Source: Perilla frutescens (Eukaryota > Streptophyta > Magnoliopsida > Lamiales > Lamiaceae). From it: a stretch of DNA of 64,000 nucleotides. The translations under genes were made by a program, and so were the position numbers. The notes under the pieces were generated by a model that searched no databases, was not told where the DNA came from, and saw nothing but the letters and a program-made list of their open reading frames with translations. Numbering within the stretch: position 1 is the first letter of the stretch; each line of letters starts with the position of its first letter. Below are positions 11,501 through 23,507 of this stretch, piece by piece. The DNA lies in NCBI GenBank assembly GCA_026008535.1, contig BRKX01000004.1:57668501-57732500 (forward strand), in the 5' to 3' direction.

Positions 11501-12525
11501 CTGAAAGGTAAAACAACATCTCCCACTGCAACAGCCGCCACTCTCGTAGCATTGCCCATGTAGACGGTGATCTCGTCCTCACTCAGCTGTCTTTTTACCA
11601 GGAATCCCTGTAAAGACATGCAAACATGATCAGTAGCTCCAGTATCTACTACCCATGACTGGGTAGAACAAGTTGCTAAACTTGTTTCCACAACTAGAGT
11701 GTGAGATGTACATTTCTTCTTCTTCTTGTTAGGACACGCCGCCTTCCAGTGACCTGGTTGGCCGCACTTGAAGAACTTAGTCTTCGACTTGAACTCCTCA
11801 GGAGGAATCTTTACCTTTGGCTTCTTCACCTTAGGCGCCTCATCTGCAGCCTTCTTAGGTGCGTTTCTTTTCTTCCTTTTTCCACTAGAAGAAGACGCTC
11901 CTTTTTCAGCTATGTGGGCCTCAGGATTGCTCTTTTGGAGCAATTCAGCCGCCTGAAGATCTATGAGCAGTTCAGTCAGGCCAACATCCCTTTTAATCAT
12001 GTTAAAATTCAGCCTGAACTGCTCAAACTTCGAGGATAAGCTATGAAGAACAATGTCGATTTGAGAATCGTTATCTAGCTCTCCACCCAAGGTCTCGATC
12101 TCAGATAAATACCCCATCATCATGAGAACGTGATCCCTAACAGGTGTGGAGTCAGATATTCTCGCATCCATTAGTTTCTTCATTGCCAAATGGCGTGCCG
12201 AGCGGTTCTGATGACCGAATAGCTGCCTAAGGTTGTACATGATATCATAAGCGGTTTTCATAGGCTCATGCTGATGTTGCAACACACTTGACATAGATGC
12301 TAAGATGTAACAGCGCGCTATCTCATTAGACCTAACCCACTTATCATATGCAACCTTTTGGGCTTCGTCAGAATCCTCATCTGGCGTCTGAGGACAAACC
12401 TCTTCAAGTACAAACTTGTGTCCCTCAGCAACAAGAACTAAGTTAAGGTTACGAATCCAGTCATTGTAGTTTTCACCGACAAGTTTGTTTTCTTTGAGGA
12501 TTGATGACAGATTGGAGAGTGCCAT
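8576..12525 (-). pseudogene. B1 gag-pol polyprotein, three stops and one frameshift
   Basis: This is a single copia polyprotein frame. The start is ATG 12525 (MALSNLSSILKENK). Gag has the LVGENYNDW motif, a long Lys-rich tail and a zinc knuckle KCGQPGHWKAAC whose first Cys is replaced by Phe. Protease: WVVDTGATDH (about 11650). Integrase: WHLRLGH, then DLCGP, RSDHGGEY and NGMVERRNRT, so all three catalytic acids are present. RT: QKDVKTAFLNG and YIDD. RNase H: GYTDSDFQ and STMEAEY, ending near 8576. Stops lie at 11434 (after protease), 11080 (after the integrase zinc region) and 9628 (in RT). One base is missing at about 9161 relative to B2, shifting the frame just after the RT/RNase H junction. 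Confidence 0.93.
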
Positions 12526-12555
12526 TGATGATATGAAATAACTGAAATTAAACAT

Positions 12556-15007
12556 GCAGTACAGTCACATAACACGTTTAGGATAAACAGTATATAATCG
12601 AAAGCCTCATAAAAATTATATACTTTTCCACCGACACTTTAAAAATGTCTTTTATAAGCCACGATAGTGTGGACGTTTATAAAATCCATTCTTAAATAGG
12701 TTAAACCTTTAATTTGCCTCCAGTTGAGTTTCCTTACAACAAGCAAATTAATAGCCGGATTAAACACGGTCATGTAATCGTCTAACTGATAAGCCACAAT
12801 CGTGTGGATGTTTATCAATAAATTACATCTAAGTGTGCACACCGTTATCTTCGCACCAAGAGCACTATTCGAATTTAACCGCTCCAGATGGAGGAGTCAG
12901 TTAGTACTAATAGTGTTCTACAGCTATCCATTTAGGAGATTTAATTTCTAGAGAAATCTGTGATATGACACATCCGATATGGAGGAAGACCGATGTCAAC
13001 GCGCATGCCCATCACTTCTCAATTAAACCAGATTTTAATGGAGACCGAATGAGATTTCTACATACTTTGGTATGAATCTCTCCCACTTAGTTATTTTTGT
13101 TTTAGGTTTCATTTTATCCCATTATCGAACATGCAAACATCACATAAAAAGATAAATATCCATTGCATGCTTCAACATAATAAGCAACAGTAATATTCCA
13201 ACTATCATGGCTTATATCTCATGTTGATTGATGAGATAAAACTGGAAAGTCAGCTCCGGAAACAGCTAGGAACCGCCGTCCCCTTCACCGCGCTTCGCTG
13301 AAAATCCTAGCTCCATTTAGGGTTTCGGGACGTGAACCGGTGAACCTTCCTTTTTGGCGCTGAACCACTTTCCTTCTTTGAGTTGGTCTTCGATCTTTAT
13401 TCAATACAGACTATCCATTCCAAAAGGAAAAATCTAATATTGCCAGAATAAAAATTACAACTCAAAAATTCGGCCTAATAGCTTTATATCTATTACATTA
13501 AAACAACGTAAAATAAAACCTAGACCTAATCCATGGATTTTCTCATGGATTAAAATCACGTAGCCAAACTGGCATACGGCCAACATCCATTCAACATAAC
13601 TATACATCACATAAAATAAAGGAGTCATGATAGTTGGTAAACCTGCAAACAAACACAGTCTACAAAAACCAACAATCATGTATTATATGATCCACATAAA
13701 ATAACATATGATATCTATGCATGAATATTAAATAATATTCGAATTTTACAATTAATTAAATTAATTAATTCGATATTATCCACAAGATAAAAATTGGAAA
13801 TTAAAATAATTATCCACCAATTTTAATCTTGTATATTTTCGAAAACATCACTTAAATAAATATGGAAATTAATTATAATTATCCACCAAATTTATTTAAT
13901 ATTTTCAAGCCACCCAAATTAAATAATAATTGGATATCTTGATATAAATCAAGAATCTAATCCAAATATTATCCATAAGAATCTAAATCTTCAAGGATAA
14001 AGTTTGGAGATTTATAACCTATCCAAAATCTTCCAAAACTTATCCAAATTTAAAATCTTATCACAATTGGATTTTGATAATTATTTGTATATATCCAAAA
14101 TCACCTTTATCCAATTTAAATCCATAGATTTCGAAAATAATACCAATAATAAATCTGGAAATTTGATCCACTTCAAATTCTTCCAAATTTAAAATTCTAT
14201 TTTCAAATCTATCTAGATTAAAATTAGGTAAATTAAGATATACATCAAATAATATCAAATCTTAATCCAATATCATAATTTTCGATCCCCATTAATAAAT
14301 AAATCTGGAAATTTGATTTTGATCAAAATCTATTCCAAATTAATTTAATAATTTTTGAAAAATTACATAAAATAACATATTTGGAAATTTTGACATAAAT
14401 CAAAAACTATTCCAAATCAAATACATAAGTTTCGAAAATAGCTACAATAATAAATCTAGAAATTTTGATCCACTTCAAAAATTACCAAATTTAAAATTCT
14501 ATTTTCAAACTTATCTTGATTAGAAATAGGTAACTTAAGATATACATCAAAGATTGCCTAATCCTTTTCTAATCAACAAAATTTTCGAAACATATCCAAA
14601 TTCAAATCTGGAAATTTTGATCTTGATCAAAAATCCATCCAAATTTGATTCTAGTTCATCGAAAAATTAAACATAAAATTAGGGATTTAATTATCCTCAA
14701 TTTTCGAAAAAATTGAGCTCTAATTTTCGAATGCCACCATGAAATAAATCTGAAAACTTGAAGAACATCAAATATCATTCCAAATTTAATTTCATGATTA
14801 TCGAAAATTACATAGACTTCCAAAACTAGAATTTTCGAATTCAATCAAAAATTCTTCCAAGTGTTGAATACCATAAAATCGAAATACATAGCCAATTAAA
14901 TCTGAAAATTTAAAGGACATAAATTTATCAACAAATTTAATTATGCAATTTGAAATTTATGCTTGGATTAATCCTAGAACAGTGCCAAAACCCGCTCTGA
15001 TACCAGT
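12556..15007 (-). other. B1 long untranslated leader with ~150-bp degenerate repeats
   Basis: A non-coding leader of 2.45 kb separates PBS and gag. The part next to the PBS (about 13850-14960) is very AT-rich and periodic: the word AAATCTGGAAATT or close variants starts at 14151, 14301, 14452, 14604, 14746 and 14898, usually with TCGAAAAT some 20 bases before. The gag-proximal part (12600-13680) has a GATAAGCCACRAT..GTGTGG word twice and a TTTGTTTGCAG acceptor-like site near 13635. Short ORFs here (for example 13455-13679) do not keep their frame in B2 or B3. Confidence 0.7.
14994..15005 (-). promoter_or_regulatory. B1 primer binding site
   Basis: The minus strand reads TGGTATCAGAGC two bases after the LTR end. 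It is a full 12-base match to the complement of the plant initiator-Met tRNA 3' end. Confidence 0.92.
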
Positions 15008-16452
15008 TGTTGGGGTTTTTTCGAATTAAACCACCGCAGGACCATTTGGTTGTTCATTAATCCGTGTTCATGCAAATCATAATTTTATGTAACATGCATG
15101 TTTATCACAGTCTAATAAAAAAGCATGCAAAACAGATTCGAATCTAATAAAGCGGAAGACATAGAAACGAATCTACTTACAAATCGATAGACGGTTTGTG
15201 GACAAGATTAAAGATCTAATCTTGCTGTTGAATGAACTGTAGTAGGCGCCACCTAGCACTCAAAATTTCGATCACCACTGTATTCCACTCCAAGATCTTC
15301 TGTTGTATTCCCGGACTGTATCTAGATTCAGAGTGAGCTGAAATCTACTAGATAGAATTGTGAAATCTATGGATAACTTTGAGAGACTAAGAGGGGCTGA
15401 TTTCCTATGAATTTCATCATCAAATTTCGTGCCCCCCCTCCCCTTATATATAAGGAGGGGCGAAATTTCATGTTCCAGCCCTATTGGGCTGGGCCTCTAT
15501 CTCAAGTTCAATATCCAGTCTACTATCAGTCAATTGGGCTACAACAGAGATCTAGAAGAATATTAAATTAGTCCACTAATTTAATTAATATCCAATATCC
15601 AATAAATTTAGGATATAATTAAATAAATTAAGTTTTACTTTTATTCCACTAAAGAAGTAAAACTGACCTACCAATTTAATACATATTTACGAATATGCTT
15701 TCTCCTTTAGTCCAGCCATTCCCCATGTTTAAGATATAATGTTCATTAATTAATTATGTAAGCCTCTGATAGCTATAATTAATTAACATCTAAAACCTTG
15801 AGTAGTACCACACAAGCTTTATCATGTAAGGAATAAATTTCACCTGCAGGGTTTCAACATGAACTTGTGTTTCCTCAAGAGAACATCATCAAGCTGGCGC
15901 ACTAGGACACGGTGCTCATGCATACTGCTCGAGACATCATGTATACATTGTTATTACCCAAGATATCGAATTCGATCTACGAAAATATCTCATTCATTAT
16001 AAATCAAAGTAACAAACAACGCACACATATGCTCGCCAATATCACATGAGTTCAGAACCCGAACTCTGTGGATCTTTATTCTCTCAATAATTGGGTCAGA
16101 GACAGAGAATAGTATCCTATCGTGATCCTTCTCAATACACTAATGAGTGTACTAGAATAATCAGTTAGTCAAGATAAACTAACTTATCAGATTATTCTAC
16201 GGCGTACCGATGGTGTGTTCAGGACCATCTAAGCCTAGAGCTTGTTTAATACAATACAAGGTTCTAATGATATGATCTTTCTGTGTGACTCCCCACACCA
16301 TATCATCTACAATGTAAGTATATGGAACATTGCATCGAACAATTATAGAACATAATCTAAATGCAAACAGTGACTGCAATAACTTTCATTTCATATCATC
16401 ATATCATCAAAAAAATATACAAAGACAAGTCTTCTAGTATACAAAACTTACA
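15008..16452 (-). repeat. B1 5' LTR (1445 bp)
   Basis: It is nearly identical to the LTR at 7054-8499. It ends TTACA at 16452 where the partner has TAACA, and has a one-base deletion near 15999. The inverted-repeat TATA region is at about 15421-15474. The base after it starts the TSD GTATG. Confidence 0.94.
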
Positions 16453-17310
16453 GTATGCAGCTCACGAATGATTTGCTTACCGGTAATAATTTCCACAGTT
16501 GGCTTAGATCTATTAGGAGAGGGCTGTCAGCCAAGAATAAACTCGATTTTATTGATGGATCTAATGAACCAACAGTTGATTCACCTGATTATAAACAGTG
16601 GTTAAGAGTTGATTACTTGGTATTCTCTTGTATTGTGAACTCTATTAGTAAGGAATTAAGTAGAGGCTTTCAACACATTGAAAATTCAAGAGATCTATGG
16701 ATTGAGCTGAATAAGAGATTTGGAAGGACCAACAATCCTTGGATTTATAAATTGAGAAGAGAATTGGCTACATACAGCCAGGGTAATCAGTCTGTCTTAC
16801 ATTACTATAATAATTTACAAGGCCTCTGGGATGAAATCCACCTTCTCGTGCCTTGTGAGATTTGTACTTGTGGTGCAGCTGATTCGAATAAGAAAAATGA
16901 GGAAGGAGAGCGTCTCATGCAGTTTCTGATGGGACTCAGTGACTGTTATAAGGCTATTGGCAATCAGATCCTTATTCTAGACCCTTTACCATCAGTAATC
17001 CAAGCTTATAGCATGGTTTTACAAGTTGAGGACTAGAAAGGTGTTTCTTCTTTATATCCAGAAGAGGTTGATCATAATGCTATGTATAGCAATCAGAAGA
17101 ATTTTGGTGGGAAACAAGATGGTTACAGACGTAGATTAACTAGAGAAGAGAAGCAGAAACTTAAATGTTCACATTGTGGATGAAGTGGACATGAGAAACA
17201 TGAGTGTTTTGAATTGATTGGAGTTCCAGAGTGGTATAAGAAATACAAGATAGACAGATTCAGAAATAAAGCCAATATGTTTGAGGAAGATATACAGCAA
17301 GTATCAAAGA
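16453..17310 (+). pseudogene. Element C gag, C-terminal part (capsid and zinc knuckle)
   Basis: Gag resumes after B1. The TSD itself supplies an ATG at 16455, giving an apparent 193-codon ORF, but the true N-terminus is at 6763-7053. Copia gag motifs: LLTGNNFHSWLRSIRRGLSA, NKLDFIDG, W.R.D.LV..W, and LMGLSDCYKAI near the end. A TAG at 17034-17036 interrupts after LQVED. Beyond it the zinc knuckle CSHCG-SGHEKHEC is present but has TGA (about 17180) where an Arg codon would be expected, a typical methylated-CpG decay change. The knuckle normally binds element RNA during packaging. Confidence 0.85.
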
Positions 17311-18996
17311 TGGCGTGTCAGTACAGTCATCAGATTCAATGCATGAAATGAGCAAGTTCTTTCAAGTAGAGTTGGAAAAGTATCTTGGTCCTTTTATGCA
17401 GAAGGCAGGAAATACTAGTATGACTACTAATAGTGCCAATCTGGTAGAGGTTACAGAGACAGATAAGCAAGCTTCAGATGGTTATATGGGTCATTATGCA
17501 TTTGGGACAATGGATGGAATCAATAGAATAGAATGGATCATAGATTCAGGTGCTACAATTCACATGTGTTGCAATGCATCTCTGATGCATACTATCACTA
17601 AGCTGCATGTCCCTTAGAAAATATTTCTCCCTGATGGTTCAAGCATTATAGCAGATTATACAGGAGAAGTTAAGCTGTCAGATTGTATAACTCTTCATAG
17701 GGTACTCTTGGCTCTAGCATTTACTCACAATCTAATCTCTATGGGGGGAGCTGACAAAGGATGTAGATGGAAAGGTTTTATTCTTACCTACGCATTGCCT
17801 CATCCAAAGTCATAAACAAGATCATTTCCTAGGAATAGGGAAATTGAAAGGAAAATTGTATGTTATGCAGCAAGCTGTGGAAGAAATGACATGTTCACAT
17901 ACACTAATGCCTACCCTTACTATCAAGAATTGGCATGAGATTCTAGGAAATCCATCATTAGGTGTCATGAAACATTTTCCACACCTGAAAAGAGCCTGTC
18001 CAAATACTAGCTATGATGAGATCAGAAGCTATGATGTTTGTTTTAAATCCAAACAACAGAGACTACCATTTCCTCTTAATCAGAAAAGGAGTTCAAGATC
18101 TTTTGAGTTGATTGATATGGATGTATGGGGTCCTTACCATGAGGAGAATGTAGCAAATAGCTCATTTATCTTTACAATCGTAGAGGATCATAGTAGGTCT
18201 ACCTGGACATATCTGCTACATTCCAAGGGACAGGTATATAGAGTTATTCAGAGTTTTATAGCCATGGTGTACACTCAATTTAACACCAAAATTGCAAAGG
18301 TAAAGAGTGACAATGGTACTGAGTTCACTGGTTCTCAAACACAACTTATATTTCAGGATAATGGGATTATTCATCAACATAGTTGTGCCTATTCTCAGCA
18401 GCAAAATGGAATTGTTGAAAGGAAGCATCGACATCTCTTGCAAGTGGCTCGAGCCTTGATGTTTCAAAGTTAATTGCCAAGTAAGTTCTGGCCCTACTCA
18501 ATCCTACATGCCACTTGGCTTATAAATCGTACACCTGCTGCAATACTTGATTGAAAGTCACCCTATGAGGTGCTATTGCATTCACCTCCAAATTATTCTG
18601 TGCTTCATCCTTTTAGGTGCCTAAGCTATGCAGCAAATGTGTCTCCATTCATGTCTAAGTTTGACGCTCGAAGTTATAAATGTATATTTCTTGGTCATGC
18701 TGCAAATAAGAAGGGATTCATATTGTATAATGTGGAGAAATGTCCAATCTTGGTATCTAGAGATGTGAAGTTTATTGATGATACATTTCCTTTGCAAGAT
18801 TCTTCACACTCTATGTTACCCTTCTCCTCATTTCCACATGTTTTTTCTGATCCTATTCCTTCCACCTATCTCCCTGCAGATGAAGATGATGCTCTTATGC
18901 CTGAGGCAGATACTTCTACTCATCAAAATTCCCCATCACTTCCTACCTCAGAAGGTCATTCACCAACAACTCCATTACACACACTTCGTAGAAGCC
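17311..18996 (+). pseudogene. Element C protease and integrase, several stops
   Basis: The protease active site is visible as WIIDSGATIHM (about 17536). A stop at 17615 and a frame change around 17800 follow. The integrase region restarts in the frame of 17844-18473. The pre-integrase zinc motif is degenerate: WHEILGN replaces WHxRLGH and only one Cys of the CxxC pair remains. The catalytic core is preserved: MDVWGPY, KSDNGTEF and NGIVERKH carry the D, D and E residues. A stop at about 18471 follows ALMFQS, another at about 18552 after the PAAILD region. The C-terminal integrase region continues (18570-19004) with the copia pattern DARSYKCIFLGH and ends in a Ser/Pro linker. Confidence 0.85.
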
Positions 18997-20713
18997 AAAG
19001 ATAGACCAAGGCACCTTCTTATTTACAAGACTATGTCTGCAATATCTCTGCGGATTGCCTTGATGCTGTAACTTGCTCCACATCCTCACCTCCCACATTT
19101 CCTTATATCACTTATCCTGCACTTACTCCCTTATACATAACTTTTCTTGCCAATGTACAAAGTCTTCAAGAGCCTCGGTCTTACTCAGAAGCCAGTCAGT
19201 TCATTGAGTGGACTGAAGCCATGCAATCAGAATTGCAGGCTCTGGAACAAAATCACACTTGGGATCTCACATCTTTACCACCTGGTAAACATGCCATAGG
19301 GTCTAAGTGGGTGTTTAAGGTGAAACTCAAGGCCGATGGGACTGTTGAGCGCTTCAAAGCGCGGCTTGTAGCTAAAGGATACAAGCAGGAATATGGTGTG
19401 TATTACCTTAAGGTTTTCTCCCTAGTTGCTAAACTAGTCACAGTGGGGATATTCATTGCTCTAGGTTCATACTTTTCATGGCCATTAGAACAAGTGGATG
19501 TTAATAATGCCTTTCTCCATGGCACTCTCACGGACGAGATTTACATGTTACCGCCACAAGGCTATACTAAAGCTGGTCCTGACCAAGTCTACCGCCTTGT
19601 CAAAAGTTTGTATGGGCTTAAGCAAGCCTCCCGCGAGTGGAATCATGAGTTGACTCGTTTCCTAAGTAATCAAGGATTCACTCAATCTCCAAATGATCAC
19701 TGCTTTTTCATCAAAGGTTCTGGAGATTCTTTCCTTCCTATTCTCATTTATGTTGATGACATATTACTCACTGGACTAGACTTAGGCGCCATTAACTCTC
19801 TTAAGGCTGCACTTCATGCTCAGTTCACTATTAAGGACCTTGGTGCGGCCCGGTTTTTTCCTTGGTGTGGAGATTGCTCGAGGACCTACTGATACTTATT
19901 TGAATCAGCGTAAGTACACCCTTGATCTTCTTGAATCAGCTGGCATGCTCGGGTGCAAGGCAGTATCTACACCTTTTCCTGCTGGGATGTATTTGTCCAA
20001 TGGCTCCTCTTCTCTGCTTACCTCCGCTGATCGTTATAGGTGAATTGTTGGGCGCTTGCTTTACCTCAATCTCACATGCCCTGATATCTCCTTTACAGTA
20101 CAAAAGCTGAGTCAATTTATCTCTTCTCCCAGACAATCACATTGGGATGCCGCCATGCATGTTCTACGGTATTTGAAAGGATGTCCTTCCTCTGGGCTTT
20201 TCTTTTCTTCTTCTACTGACTGTGCTCTCGAGGCTTATTGTGACGTGGATTGAGGCTCGTGTCCTGACACACGACGGTCTCTTACTGGCTATTGCTTGTT
20301 TCTGGGGTCCTCCTTGATTTCTTGGCGGTGCAAGAAACAGCAGACCGTGTCGATGTCTACTACCGAGGCTGAGTACCTCAGTATGAGTGCCACGGTCCGG
20401 GAGCTCATGTGGGTTACATACTTGCTGTCCGATTTCGGGATTCCCCTCACTCTTCCTTTACCTCTATTTTGTGACAATCTTGCTGCAGTCCACATCACCA
20501 AAACCAAATGTTTCACGAACGCATGAAACATTTAGATCTTGATTGTCATTTTGCGCGCGAACATTTCCAAAAGGGATTCTTCGTTCCACAGCATATTTCT
20601 TCTATTTTGCAGCTCGTAGATTTGTTCACTAAGTCCCTTCCTGGGCCGCGTTTCCGATTCTTACTCTCCAAGATGCATCTCCATGATCTTCATGCCGTGC
20701 CTCTTACGGGGGG
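18997..20713 (+). pseudogene. Element C reverse transcriptase and RNase H, stops and frameshifts
   Basis: RT begins after a linker with WTEAMQSELQALEQNHTW (about 19210). It has KWVFKVKLKADG, EQVDVNNAFLHG with the first catalytic Asp, LYGLKQA and the YVDD box at about 19750. A frameshift at about 19855 separates the DLGAARFF end from FLGVEIA. RNase H continues with CPDISFTVQKLSQF, YLKGC, GYCLFLG, STTEAEYLS and DNLAAVHI. Stops occur at 20041 and about 20252, and another frame change near 20515. The copia ending LVDLFTKSLPG is followed by the purine tract ACGGGGGG at the 3' LTR. The function is lost. Confidence 0.86.
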
Positions 20714-20968
20714 TGATGCGATCTTGTTATATGGCTGTAAGCATGCGGTACTCGTAGGCTCTCTTCATTAGTTCATTGCATGGCCACGTCATCAATCCAT
20801 GAGCATTTTATCTTGGTGCTTTGTTATCGTTGATTTTTTGTCCGTTAAGTTTGTTTGTATTCTAGCCGTAGATTTGGTGTGTGCTTTCTTTGATTTCCAG
20901 AAATAAGATTAGATTCTCAAATATTTTCATCACTCTTCTTCGCATATATACAACTCACAAATACAACA
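20714..20968 (+). repeat. Element C 3' LTR (255 bp, TATA region deleted)
   Basis: It starts TGATGCGATCTTG right after a G-run PPT and ends ATACAACA, followed by the TSD GAGAT. Relative to the 321-bp 5' LTR, 66 bp are missing between GCTTTCTTTG and ATTTCCAG, a segment that contains the TATA box. About seven substitutions separate the rest. Confidence 0.92.
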
Positions 20969-21824
20969 GAGATAGAGATTGAGAGAGAGAGAGGAGCAAC
21001 TAGGGTTAGTTGCAGATGGAGAAGGGAAAATGACTGAAATGAGGAAAAAATATTTATATCCCGGGTTGCGGATTTAGGCCGAGTCGGAGCGGGTCGGCCG
21101 TCTGATGGGCCGACCCATGCACTAGGTGTACAGGAGTTTTTGCCTTTCGAAAAACTTATTTTATACAAAACATATATGATTAATAAAATTTTATAAGCAA
21201 TACATGCATTAAGATAATATTTTCACAACTTGTTTTTAAAGTAACATCATTTAGTATATTCAATTTATTAGAAGATGCAAAGTTCTTTTTATATGAAGTG
21301 AATTGATCAAATATTTTTTTTAGTAATTCAATTACTTGATCTACTATATAGATGAAATAATTGATTCTGAAAGGGTTTGGATTCAATTAGAGAGTTAAAA
21401 AAGCATACTCTTAATTCAATTAGATGTCTATAAAAAGACATACTCTTAATTAATCTATACCTATATAAAAAGTGTGGATGCTTTTTTACAAAATATGATT
21501 TGCCTATTATATCCATAATCAACATTTAATTTAAGGATAAAAAAGTAATATAATATATCTATATAAAATTATTTATAAATAATTATTTGTAAATATAATA
21601 TATTATATTTACTTCAACAGTTTTGGTATAATTGAACTCTATTATATAAAATTAACCCAAATAATAACAAAATTATTTATTTAGTTTAAGGATAAAAAAT
21701 ATTTTGCTGACGAAACATATATATTTTGTTATTTAAGGAGAAAAATTAAAACATTAATTAAATTGTTAAATTCTATTACTTGTCAAATAACTCAAATAAG
21801 TATTTAATTGGCTTTGTTAATAAA

Positions 21825-22412
21825 TATAGCTACAAAAACTGGTCAACATCAAATCAATATTTATACTCTTTGATTAATGATCGATTGTGTTTAATTTTGA
21901 ATGATAGTAATTAAAAAAAATCATGATATCATTTAAGGCTAATAAAAATTTAATTCCCAACATTTAAAGGGTTTAATAAAAATAACTCAATGTTTTAATA
22001 ATCACAGTTTAATTCCCAATATTTGGATATTTTAACAGAAATAACCCTAATTAACGTTTAATAATAACAATTTAATTTTCAACCTTTGAACATTATAACA
22101 TAAATGTCCTAATATTTTAGGTGAAAATATTAAAATATTGGGAATTAAATTATTATTATTAAACGTTGAGGTTATTTATGTTAAAAAATTCAAATTTTGG
22201 GAATTAAATTATAATTATTAAAATATTGAGTAATTTTTATTAAAACCTTCAAACATCTGGAATTAAATTATAATTAGCCCTAAATGATATTATGATTTTT
22301 TTTATATTATTATTATTATTATTATTCAAAATTAAACAGAACCGATCCTTGATCAAATAGTACTATAAATATTAATTTGATGTTGAACAGTTTTTGTAGC
22401 TAAATATTATTT
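21825..22412. repeat. Long fold-back inverted repeat (~590 bp)
   Basis: The left arm starts near AATATAGCTACAAAAACTGG (21823) and the right arm ends GTTTTTGTAGCTAAATATT (about 22410). The arms, about 280 bp each, pair along most of their length with scattered mismatches, around a centre near 22115. Within each arm a 60- to 66-bp word starting TTTAATTCCCAA is repeated about three times. This looks like a non-autonomous fold-back or MITE-type element able to form a hairpin RNA. The transposon superfamily is not clear. Confidence 0.72.
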
Positions 22413-22572
22413 ATTATATATATTTTTATTATTACAAAAATCAATAATGATAAAGAACACGACTAATTAAATATTATATTTCTCCTTTTTTTTAGAGATA
22501 TATATTGCTCCTTTCAAGTACAACTAACTTAAACTTTTAATTTATTAATATAAATAGTATATATTTATATAT

Positions 22573-22842
22573 GACAAAAACTTGTATGAGACGGTCTCAT
22601 ACATGAGACGGATCAATACATGTGAAGTTAATGATACTTCACCCATAAATAATGATACTTCACCCATAAATAATGATACATGTGAGTTAATGATATTTCA
22701 CCCATAAATAATGATACTCACATGTGGGTATAAATAATGATACTCACATGTGAGTTAATGATACTTCACCCATAAATAATGATCCCCGCATGTGAGTATT
22801 GACTCGTCTCATGTATGAGACGGTCTCACCCAAGTCTGCCCC
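22573..22842. mobile_element. Mutator-type MITE with ~40-bp inverted termini
   Basis: The inner parts of the inverted ends are almost perfect: left CTTGTATGAGACGGTCTCAT against the reverse complement of the right end, with the shared block GTCTCATACATGAGACG. The outer right terminus reads GGGGCAGACTTGG on the minus strand, like common plant Mutator-derived MITEs. A 9-bp direct repeat TTTATATAT flanks it (22564-22572 and 22843-22851), the target-duplication length of Mutator elements, though this AT word is weak evidence alone. The interior holds about seven diverged copies of a 20-bp unit like GATACTTCACCCATAAATAA. Confidence 0.7.
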
Positions 22843-23507
22843 TTTATATATTGTGTTGGATGAATTTCATTATAAATAATAATGTATGTTTTCCTACCTC
22901 AAGATTTTTTACGAAACTTTATTTTGTGGATATACATGAAACCAATAAAAATGGACCATTCTAGAATTTTTTTTTATAATTCCAATTGAAATCTACCATA
23001 TCCACTTGTCAAATTCTATTATGTGTCAAATAACTCGAATAAAATATTAATTAATTAATTCATTCATTTTCTTAATACAATTTCTCTCCTAATTATAATA
23101 CAATTCTAAATTATCTATATAAATCAGGTTTTCATCTTCCCAATTGCTATCCGTTCTTACTTTAGGAATTTCATATTGGCAATTGTCACGAAAGTCCATT
23201 CACTTCAACAAGCTTTGGAATGTTAAAGATTTTGCTTCTACTTTATATGTGTAGTATTTTATCTATTTGTAGCACAATTTTTTGTACTTAATTTAGTAAA
23301 ACACAGAATGTGTACAAATAAAATAATTTTTTGGATCAAAATGTATTTTTATGGATCCAATCTCTATTTCTCCTTTAATTCTTCTCTTGAAAACTTGATC
23401 TTCAAACAGTCTTTGAAATCTTCAGAGTAAATATGGCTATTTGATCTTCTCAGCCTTGTTATTTGATCTTTACTAATGTTAATCGGGAGCCGACGACCTT
23501 GATTCCG

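Larger units (their letters stand above)
7054..16452 (-). mobile_element. Element B1: complete family-B Ty1/copia element nested in C
   Basis: It is 9.4 kb long with LTRs of 1446 and 1445 bp and a perfect TSD GTATG (7049-7053 and 16453-16457). On the minus strand the order is 5' LTR (15008-16452), PBS, a 2.45-kb AT-rich leader, gag-protease-integrase-RT-RNase H (12525 to 8576), purine tract AGTGGGAGATT next to 8499, and 3' LTR. The LTRs differ at roughly 2% of positions by eye, so the insertion is fairly young. The polyprotein has three stops and one frameshift. Confidence 0.95.
6408..20968 (+). mobile_element. Element C: small Ty1/copia element interrupted by B1
   Basis: It is bounded by LTRs at 6408-6728 and 20714-20968 and by the 5-bp target duplication GAGAT (6403-6407 and 20969-20973). 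Without the nested B1 and its extra TSD it is about 5.2 kb, normal for a short-LTR copia element. Order: 5' LTR, PBS, gag, protease, integrase, RT, RNase H, purine tract, 3' LTR. By-eye LTR differences are about 7 in the 255 aligned bases plus one 66-bp deletion in the 3' copy. The polyprotein has many stops and frameshifts, so it is inactive. Confidence 0.92.

Noticed and set aside
13455..13679. A 74-codon ORF in the B1 leader, with a similar stretch in B2 and B3
   Set aside because: Nucleotide similarity is kept but the frame is broken in B3 and differs in B2, so it is unlikely to be a gene.
21060..21130. A GC-rich island with inverted GGTCGGCC/GGGCCGACCC words as a regulatory site
   Set aside because: It is short, isolated and next to no gene; nothing supports a function.
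22620..22790. CRISPR-like array
   Set aside because: The 20-bp units are adjacent degenerate tandem repeats inside a MITE, without unique spacers, in a plant genome.
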